Source of the DNA: Acanthaster planci
Lineage: Eukaryota > Echinodermata > Asteroidea > Valvatida > Acanthasteridae
Reading direction: 5' to 3'
Assembly (NCBI RefSeq): GCF_001949145.1
Contig: NW_019091368.1
Span: forward strand, 92,410 to 111,389
DNA length: 18,980 nt
The translations under genes were made by a program, and so were the position numbers. Shown in pieces: positions 1 to 10,200 of this stretch (its first letter is position 1; the number at the start of each line of letters is the position of its first letter). The notes under the pieces were generated by a model. That model did no database searches, was not told where the DNA came from, and saw only the letters and a list, made by a program, of their open reading frames with translations.

Positions 1-1222
1 AAGGTAATTTGCCTAGTCCATAAGACCTCTTATTCACGAGATTTGACTGTATTTACAGACAAACCCTTCGAGTAATTCATGGGGAAAAAAGTACAAAAAT
101 CCACCGGTTCACGAATTGGCATCTGCATCTTTAATGCTTCATGGTCTTATAAAAGATTTCAATTGAGTGAGACAAAGATGTCTACAGGCTGTGACCTTAA
201 ATAAGGCCACAATTCATCAAGACCAGGCCTTCAAAATGAAGAGTTTGCTAACAAAAGACAATGGTATGTTGCTAACAAGGCTGTTGTTGATTATTCCTGG
301 TTATGTATGCTTTACACGTCTTCCACCATCTGGGGTGAGACTGGAGGTAATTACATATCCACGGAATTACCATCGGAGGTTTTAAGAGCCCACAGCAACT
401 GAAGGTCTATAGTTTACGTGTAAATTTATATTTGCCTACAGGCACCCCTTAATATATCTATTTCTTGCATTCTATGTCAATTTTTATAGTGTACACAAAA
501 ACAATCTTAATTGTAAACTCAGTTTCAAAAAAGATTTAAATTTCCTGAAATTGGAAAAAAAACCGGATGAAAAAATGCTGACAATCTCACCCCAGCACCA
601 TGTACCTCTTACAAAATAACCTTCAGCGAAGTTAAATGTGACAGCCATGAATGAGTCCTACGGTGAGAAACTTGTATCCTGGGCATCAACGTTAACAAGC
701 AAGCACACAAGGTTAGGCTCAGCAACGAGGAGCTACAGCATTAGAGGTTGTGGCTGGGACAAATTGCCTCGTTTGGGTCTGCCTTTTAGTCATCTTCAAT
801 TTTGCTGGAAAAGAAATAAAATAAGTGCATTATAAAGCTTTTCTAATAAAAATCTGTACACACAAGCAGCAGCAGGACTGCAAGCAAAGTTTTCTCAAAA
901 ATGATTTCAATGAGCAAATATTGGGTGAACAATTTGAACAAAACATTCCAAAATGAGGAGCATCCTGCCTTACGTCACAGCAACAGCGCCCTCATTTGTC
1001 AGGAAAAGCGTGGAAACTTTAAATGTTTAAAAGTGTACTTTTCAATGAGAGACACCGATGAAAAAACCAAAAAGGCATGCCAGGTAAGTTTCTTCCTTTT
1101 CTGAGGAGTGGAAATTGGCAAAAAAGATCACCAAAGTAAAAAAATTCACATCATGGACTATTAAACCTCTTCATTTGTTTTACAAATGTTTTAGCCTCCA
1201 GATTGGGAGATCTACCTCGTGG
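1..1222. other. POLE2 3' UTR and downstream flank, no gene seen
   Basis: This stretch is AT-rich, with short random open frames on both strands and no recognised product. POLE2 transcripts should end here. I saw no AATAAA on the minus strand. The only near-canonical hexamer noticed is ATTAAA (minus, about 135-130), which is weak support for a poly(A) site. Confidence 0.5.
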
Positions 1223-1250
1223 TTAGAATGAAGCTTTGATACCTCCAGGA
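1223..1250 (-). CDS. POLE2: POLE2 coding exon 14 (last exon, tentative)
   Basis: A strong acceptor (TTTTTCTTCAG) precedes 28 nt that complete a serine codon and add PGGIKASF, then TAA at 1225-1223. The terminal phenylalanine resembles the vertebrate ending. A rival at 1341-1314, after a weaker acceptor, gives an ending of exactly the same length (RGDIQVPEK). I prefer the first but cannot exclude the second. Confidence 0.5.
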
Positions 1251-4200
1251 CTGAAGAAAAACAGAACTGGAATCACCAAGCCAAAAAATATTCAGAAGCT
1301 TGGGAAGAACAATTCACTTTTCTGGAACTTGGATGTCTCCCCTAAGTAAGATTTGAAACATTTCACTGTTTTTTTAGAAGAGATTGATTTCACAGGTATA
1401 CCTACAAACCCTCACTCTTCGTCTATGTCTCCACTAGTAAATGTCCGATTTCTTCCCTTCTTACATTAACTAATACAACGACCAACAACATAAACATAAA
1501 CAAGATACCATTGGAATTTATACATTACCTGTCCTCGATCTCCTTAGTTTGGGGGTAGTACACCTTAAAGCCAAAACCGCTTTTGGAAAAAGAACCCTGA
1601 AAAAAACAAAACCGAACAGACCTTGAAGACTTGATGCACTGAATGCTTACGTCTTGAGGCTCAGTTCATTTTATGCAAATATAACACCGAGGTACCTTAT
1701 TCAGACTTTTAAAGAGGCTTACCGTATTGGTACACTTGCAATTTGCGTTGCTGATGGTGAAGGGGTCGTACTTGTCCCCAAACACGACCAGATCTGGCAG
1801 GGGATAGAGTCTCATGGCATTGTCGTAGGACCAGTAGATCGGGGATGCGTGGAGGGGGAGAGGGCAGAGATGGGACTGGCACACTACCGTCTTGACAAAC
1901 TGAAAAAAACAGTGAGCAAACGTACAGTTAAAATGTAAATAGTTGGTGAACTGTGAACTTGCAGTGAAGTCAGCTATCTTCAAATCTAAGAACGAGTCTC
2001 TACTATAAACAGTTATGCAGGTGAAGTTGCAATGCAAGATCCGAGTGGGAGCCACAAACTTCTTGCCAACATACACAGGAAAATAAAACTGTGTCTGCCT
2101 TGTCACAGAGTTATTTGGCACTGATTAGAATTAGCGATAAATACAGCGTTACTAAGACTCATCTAAGATGGAAATTGAACTTCTTCCGATTGCTATCACT
2201 TGATCTCAAGAGAGTACCTACACGTATTTTTGACATAGGGAAATATTTTCAAAATATGATTTCAACACAAGCTTTCGCATTCCTGCTACTCACGTGATTG
2301 GGAATTTCTGCACTGTTGTCCGGGAAACGGATGCAGTTCCGGCACATCTTCATGACGATGTCCTCTCGAAACACAACAATCTCCTGGGTGCAGTACTGTA
2401 TCCTAACAACGGAGCAACAAGAAAATTACAGCAGGCAAAGGTCACTGCCTCTGCGAACGTTCAAGGCGCTCATTTGACAGCCACTTTTAAAAAGCAGCGT
2501 TTTGTAGTTCAGAAGTCCCAATCTTGGTGTGTTTACATTGACCCATCGGATTGAGACCTTTTAGAAACTTTAACTGTGAAAATGATGGGTCTGATTTTAT
2601 AAATTGTGTATGATGATGCAAAAACTGAAATACACATCAGTTTCTTTGAAATAAAGTGCTTCGTATTTAAATTCCATGTCTCCATTAGCACACAGATTGA
2701 TTAGTTTTATGGCACTGCTCGCCACATTTACTTGCTTATCAAAACTAAGTTTGAAACCACCAGCAAGCAAGTACCAGTCGCACAAATTTAAGCTTCTTGC
2801 CTGTTACTGCAAAGCGCCAACATTTTGGGGCCAAGCAATTTCAGTGTTAATCAGTTCAACCATGCTGGCCCAAAACACACATCAACTACAGTGCAAATAC
2901 ATGTATGCCTATTTTTTTATAATGCAAAAATTTTCATCGAGGAAATTAAAAAAAACTTGCCATGATGTCCTTGGAAATTCTGTTGCCTTTAACTTTAATA
3001 TGCTGTCACAATGGAGAATCTTTGTACGGATTTGTTTTATCTATGCTTACCTGCATGGGTTTGTAGTGAATATGGCGGAAGGGACTTTACGACAAAACTC
3101 TTCCGTGATCACTTCTGGAATGGGAGGCCTGGGTGTTAAGACAAAACAAACAGCAAAACCTCTCATGTGATCACAGCTTGTCTTTTTTCATAACTTCTTC
3201 GATCAAAGTGCTTGCTAGCACTTTGCACCTTTAACGCGCTCAACAAAAGCATACCATTCCAGAGGTATAGTGAGTTGACCAATCAACACACTCTGAAGTC
3301 CATGTACTGATGCAATGACATGACCGAAAGCACAAAGCATTTTGCCATAGAATGCTTAGCAGTTTTTTTAATCAAGTACCAATGAATTGGCAAGGGCAAA
3401 TATCAATATACCTTGTGAACGCAAAGAGGTGTTCTTTCCCTTTTGGACATAATTGCTGTTATAACAAATGCTACTTCCGTTTCACTTAGCAACGTACGAT
3501 GGATGATATGTATCATGTACCCTTGTGTGAAAGAAAACGAGTAAGTTTCTGTCCCCTACATTCTTGGTGAGACACTGCCTTGTTATGAGGTGAAGATTTC
3601 TCCTAAAAACTGGCACACCTTAAGTTCTCTGGAATGGGAATGGGAACCTTACCCTTTTGATGTACTGTATGATGTGTCAATCCAGTGCTTTGCTTTAAAG
3701 TATGCTGTGAAAGATTTATCACTGATCAGTTTGAAGTCCCAATTCATACCTAGGCAGAATTGCCGCTGGTCCGGGATCTTGCGGTCCAGGAACAAAGATG
3801 AACCGACTGCTCTGAAGCAGGGTGGGATACTCTGCCAACATGTCACCAAGAGATTGTAGTGACTCTGCAGGGACGAAAGAAACACTTCCTGAGCATAATC
3901 CTTCACAAGAGTTACTTTCTTTCTTTTCGTGGTTTTGGTAAGGACATTCTGCACATCATCAAAGTCAATACAGCGATGTAAATTTAAGACATCTTGTTGT
4001 CATTTACAAAACTAGGCAACTCAAGCCCCATGTAAAGCAATAGTTGTCGCTGTCCTTTAACCACCAAAGTAAAGCAAACCAATTTTGCATTTTGAATGCG
4101 TTATAGAGGCATTTCCCTCACTTGAAGTACATTACAATCGCCAATGTTGTAGCTGAGACCAGTCACAAGACCAGACGCAAGACCAGACACAAGACCATCA

Positions 4201-7200
4201 CAAGACCAGACACAAGACCAATCACAAGCCTGGACACAAGACTAGTCACAAGTAACAAAGTTATCAATGACAAATTAATGATTTTGTTGGAATTCATTTG
4301 AATATTTAATGACCTAATTGAATTCCGACTGGTAGTCTTATAATGGGCTTGTGATAGTCTTAAAGAGTCTCAACTACAACATTGCTCCAGATGCTTTGAC
4401 CGGATTTCTGGACCACTTCAACAAGGAAAGATTCCAAATAATTCAGTCTAATGGAGGGCATCAATTAGCCAGTTTGGTATTTCAGAAAGCCAAGGTCGTC
4501 CGGTAACAATGCACACATGTGAGCCAGCGTATAGCTGCACTAATAGAACAGACTATCAAGTGCACAAAGCTGTTCCCAAATAGCCACGTACTGGGCATGT
4601 GCCAATGGAATACAGAACTGGCTGATTCCCGACGAGTTTTCCCATACCTCGCAGAGTTTTGACGTGGTTGCTCCCGTACGGCTTGGAGGTAAAGCTCCCG
4701 CAGAAGACAAAACAGGTTGGTGGCATCTCTGAGTAGCCGTTGAAGAGCGTGTTGAGCTTCTCACGGACTCGCAGCTGGTCCAGCCAGATGTCCGACACAA
4801 AAACAAACATGGCATCCTCGTTGTCTTTCTCTATGTCCAGGAGCTTGGCTGAGGACTTAGCACAGGTTGAAGAGGGACCCCCAAAGAAGTTCACACTGCC
4901 AAAATATGCTCTAATTGCAAAATAACACAATTACGAAAGTACTGGGTATTAAGTTTTCAACACTGGAAAAAATATAGAACTTTTTGTAAGAGACCAGGAA
5001 AGTGCTGAATAATCCTGAGGGAAACATACTCACTGCAGTCATTATAAACTTCAAGTGGCACACAAAATCTTTTAATAAAAATTAGCAAGGTGGACTAATC
5101 CAGTGTTGGGGTCAAACAGAAGAATTAATTTTTTTTATGCACATGCTGTGTATGCAGTCATGACATACACATCAATAACATCCGAAAACTTGCTACAAGC
5201 CGACGGTTTTAACTGTCATTTCCAGATGAAGGCACACGTCATGAAATATCAGTTGCCTATAAATAGACCTCATTCATGGTGGAGCCATGTTCCCTGATTC
5301 TACCTCACTCGATGTAATCTGTTAAATGGGGTGGTGCCAGACTAATTGGGGTTCCAAGTGTCATTTTCATTTTTTCCAACATGTGGTTCAAACATTTAGA
5401 TGTAACAAGTTATGCACCAACATGAACTGGCATTGATTTTTATTTCATCACTTTCATTTCTACTCTCAGGTTTCCAAAATGAAAGCAAAACCTCCTTTTC
5501 AATTCAATATAGCTGACTTGTGAATAACGACTTCTTCCCAAAGTTTAAAAGTTCATATCATGATGCAGTACTGTGGATTTCTTCTATCGCATTTATCGGT
5601 GTATTGATAAATTGCCACATCCCTGTAAGTCACGACAGGTCACTCCAACTAAGTAGTTGATACATGCCTGGTAGCCTCTGCTGATTCGGGGGGAGGGAAA
5701 CCGAACGCTGTGATGTGAAAGACCTGGTCCTCATACCACCCCTCTGCTAACACAAAACAGTTCTCGGTGAACAGACCGGTGTGGAACTGGTACACGGATC
5801 GTCAAAGGAATACAAAAGTCCTTTGTGAAAGTTGACTGGTCACCAACTATTTACCTGGTGTTCAGAGCAGTTTGCTTATGAAAGCTAGTTCAAAAGGTGT
5901 GAGTATACAAGTGGAAGTACATGAAAATGGGTCTTGGTCTTTAATCTCAAAGTTGCTTCTGAAAAGCCGACTTGAATTCCAACGTTTATTGTTATCAAGC
6001 ATCAGAGCTGAATTTTTATGAGAAACCTTTTGAGAAACATGCATTTGAAGAATGTACAAACTCAAATAATCAGCTCTGAAACAGGAAAACATTATTTTAG
6101 ACAATTTCTTTGATCAAGAAAGTTCCAACACATAGACTTTCGAATCACACTGGGTTTACTCTGGCAGGTCGTCTCACAAGGGCCTTTTCACCATGTATCG
6201 ATACTTGTGTGTCAAAAACAGCTTCTCTCAGGATATTTATGGTTGAACTAAGGACAGCCCAACTACAATAATGTTACACTGAAGTTTAGTGTCCCAAGTA
6301 CCATTCTACTGAGGCACTAGGTTACTGCACTCGTTGAATTTTTGTACAACTCAAGACAGTCGTTTCTAAAAATGTTCATGGAGGTGAGGTTAATGCATCT
6401 CTTTGGATTTCAAAGGATATTGCTTTGCTGAGGTCAAGCTGAACAGCTCCAGTGGGATCTTCCAGGAAAAACTTGCCCTGAAGAGAAAGAAAGAAGTTGG
6501 CAGCTTCTGCATACTTCATTTCACAAGCTACAATCACACCACAAGAAAACAAGAACTGTGAACTGATCCCACGCCACATTACATCAACAAAAAGGGTTCA
6601 TATTTTTGTGTATCAAAACATATGCACTCTATATTATTTACAGCTCCTTTTGTCGCAACCAGTGAGGCAATTGTTTTATAATATTTCTACTTGCTGGAAA
6701 TTTAAGCGTGATGCAACTCAAATTCCGATAAAGTGTAGAGTTCAGGACTGTGCTGAAGAAAAGCTGCTATTAATGTGCGAGAAGACAAAGAAACTTTGTT
6801 TTACCTCTTTGAGTTGAGTGAGCATGCCCAGCACGATAATTTCTCCCAGTTTAGCAGTGCTTCCCAACAGAAATTCCACAGGTTTAAGCTGTGATTAAAA
6901 AATACATAAAAGTTTGATTTTTTCCCCAAAGATAACTTTACAAAATAAGGAGGGCCTGACGTTTCAATCCTAGAAGAATCTTTCTCAAGGCAAAATGGCC
7001 ATTTTAGGTACATTTTGCAATCTACGTGTAGATACACGAGCTTACACCTATACGTACACGTGAGCAAAAATTTTTTACTTTCAGGTAAAAATTTGTGCCT
7101 GAAACTAGTTTGGCCTTGACTATGGCTACCACTTGCAACATTAGTTAACAGGACATCTATACAAAGGCTTGGCATGGTAGCCATCTTGAAGGACAATTCT

Positions 7201-10200
7201 TTTGTTCCACATGGAAACCTCATTTTTGCATATCCTGAGAAACAAAAGCACCGACCTGCAAGATGGCAGCCATGCAAACCCTCTATAGGCTACAGAAGTC
7301 CGGCTAAGAGTAAAGTGGTCTGATTTACCAGTCAATTGAATCCTGTTAAACCAATGTACACACTGAATTCTCTGACTCTGGATTCTATAGATGAGGTTAA
7401 GTATTTAGGAATTTTACTCAACCGCCAATTAACTTGGTCGAGCCATATCAGTTCTGTTACCTCGCGAGAAAACAAGATGTTAGGATTTTTTTTTACCCAG
7501 TATGTCTAGAGGTATTTCGTCACAAACTTTTCTTTGCTTGTATAAGTCCTTGGTTTTACCACTCTTAGAGTATGGACAACCAGTGTGGAACCTATACACG
7601 ACAAATCTTGTTGATATACTGGGACAGATTAAAAGAAGAGCTTCACATATTTTTCTAAAGCAGCGTAGAATGGAAATGTCTTATCAGGAGAGATTAGCTA
7701 AACTTAACTGGCAAACGCTGGAATCACGTAGGAAGTATTTGTTCATTTCGTTTGTTATCTGTTGCAAAGGGGTTAAGAGCAAACAGCCCAACAAAGCAAT
7801 GTAGCCAAAAATTCAATAAATCAATTCAGCAGAACAATCAACCTGAAAACGGAGGGAAGAAAATATGAAACAGTAAAAAAAAATGACCCAGACCATACAG
7901 CACCTGAAATTTCCTGGTGTTGTTATCTGTGATAGCCCCAGGCACTGGTGGAGTGAACAGACTGTGGCGGGACGTCCGTTGGTGTAGCAATGTGTAACGC
8001 TCAAGGAATAGGTCAGCTTTAGCCTGGGCACCAGGATGGAGGCAGGGAATCAAGTTGTTCCTTCAAAAAATGAAAAAGTCATCAACTACCTTCGTATACA
8101 AGCACAAAGATCACTGAGTTAAAGGGTAGAAAGAAGCCTTTGTATTTGAAGGTTACCCAAAATATTTTTGTATACTGTTCCAAATGAATTTTACAAAAAT
8201 TGTTTGAAGTCTGATTCCTGTTGCAATCCTCCCAGCGAGCCAGTTATAGTGGTTGGTCTTTTATTTCTGCACAGACTGTCAACTACACTCCGAGTGAGCC
8301 TCTATCAAACAAGACCCCGAAAGGGGTGACTCCGCCAATTGAGCATAAATTGACTTCGCTTAACGTGAGTTATCTAACAGGTGTTTCATATCCTTGGTGC
8401 AAAGTGTTCACCACTTGGTAATGTTCACATGTTCAAGGAATGCACAGACAGGAATATAAAGAATTCGGTGCAAGTGGCCAGCGAGGAAAAGTTGCCTTTT
8501 TACTGTTTAGGCTAGCTCATGGCACAACAGTCAACAAAAGTATGATTTTTGTGACATCAGATCAAATTTTCACATCACGAATTTGCAACAAAGTTCAACA
8601 AATTTCAGCTCAAGTAAATGTTGCTGTAAACCTTTTGTGCCATCAAATTTGCTTGGCCTGGCAATCGCCTGAACTATGAACAAGCCTTAGGATGGCCGGT
8701 GTGTGCACTAAACGAATACCATTCGTGTGCAGGTTAAGTAAAACACCAATTCACACCCCATACAAAATGCCTTATGCCACAGTGTCCCTGACAAAGCGCA
8801 TAGTATAATGTGATTTTATTTCATACAGTCACCTCATAACAGCCTAGAGCAAGGGATTAAGGTACATGCATAAGCCAAGAGACACAAATGCACAGTTTTT
8901 ATACAGGAAAATTACGAAACATTTTCACGTGTACTACAAAAAAAGACGAAATTTTGCAGTTCATTGTCTGGGCTGTGTAGGCCTGTTTTGCCTCACAAAC
9001 CTTTCTTACCTTCATTTTGAGAGGACTTTTGACTGGAACGGGCCACAGCGTAGATATGTCATTGTGGCAAAGTTGAAACAAGTCAATGGAAGACTTTGAG
9101 ACGATGATGACACACTAGTCCATTTTAAAAGTTCAGAACAATGCGCGCATGCTCAGAACTGGTAAAAAGGACCGGTATGTTTGCAACCAACAAGTGTCTC
9201 AATGTCTCCCATTGTTTTAGCCTTTTTTGGCACGTCAATATTGCATATGGTTGGGTTTGAGTCACTGTTGGCAAATGACCCATTCTGTGTTTTTTGATTG
9301 TCAGAGGATATGTGACTCAGTGATCAAATCTCTACATGGATTTGAAGAAAAAGAAATTCTTGCTTACTCACTTGAGGAATTTCTTTCTGTCATGGTTGTA
9401 TGTGAACCTGGGGACGGTGAAGGCATCGATGACAGCAAACGCCCTCTCGCTCTCTTCTACCTCTCCCTCATTGCACTCATCTATGGCTGCCTTGAGTGTT
9501 TCCATGGATACCAGCGATGATGCCACTGTGCCATGTGTGGAGAAAAAAGAGTGTCACTTTCAATTTCATGGTATGCAACTTTTGTAGTTCAGCTCACCAC
9601 AATTAATTTTAAACCTGCTGGAAAATTAAACCAAATGTATGACAAAGGTTGTCTGCCTTATTAAAAAGCAAGTTAGGGTTACTGTATTTCTGTATTTCTC
9701 AAATAAAAATTAGCCATTCTGTACATTTATTGCAAATGCTGCTCTAAAGAAAAAAATGTCATAAATTGAGAACACAACACTAATACCCCTGGAATTTTAA
9801 TGATAAAAAGGCAAACTGAGGTCAGAATTCTTTATAGATGTATGGTCATTCATAATGCCAAATTTAGCGGGCGAAATGTTGGAGTGCATACTTATGCTTT
9901 CAGAATTTTTCAGACCAATCTCATGGTGTTTGTGTACCGGGTATTAAGTGATGTCTGTGTTTGGAACTTTTTCCCAAATGGGCACTCAATGAGCCATCAA
10001 AGGGAAATTGAATTTGGGATGTTAAGGCAAACTTACACGGCTGCTTCTGGACAGCTTCAATGATTCGCTCCAAGCAGTCATCTCTCTCACGTACATCATC
10101 CACTGATCCCAGAGCCTCAACCAAGTACTTGATGGCATCACTGTCATTATAAATTCAAAGTAACAAAGAGATATAATAACGTTAGGTTAGGGCATGTACT

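Larger units (their letters stand above)
3865..4647 (-). other. POLE2: POLE2 intron 8, host of the foldback element
   Basis: This 783-nt intron runs from a GTATGG donor to a CCTGCAG acceptor. Nearly a third is the foldback element at 4142-4384. Nothing else is recognised in it. Confidence 0.75.
6889..7903 (-). other. POLE2: POLE2 intron 4, host of the LINE remnant
   Basis: This 1015-nt intron has a GTGCTG donor and an AATCACAG acceptor. About half of it is the antisense reverse-transcriptase fragment, and a small inverted repeat lies beside it. The rest is featureless. Confidence 0.75.

Noticed and set aside
1654-1938. Plus-strand open frame of 94 codons
   Set aside because: It is the reverse-strand shadow of POLE2 exon 12.
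2676-3170. 164-codon plus-strand open frame
   Set aside because: It runs through POLE2 exon 10 and intron sequence on the opposite strand and has no motif. It begins at a non-ATG-supported position.
4540-4815. Second minus-strand frame within the POLE2 exon 8 region
   Set aside because: It overlaps the correct POLE2 frame, which carries all the conserved motifs.
10038-10039. Alternative GT donor two bases upstream in POLE2 exon 2
   Set aside because: It would break the frame with exon 3 and is weaker than the perfect GTAAGT.
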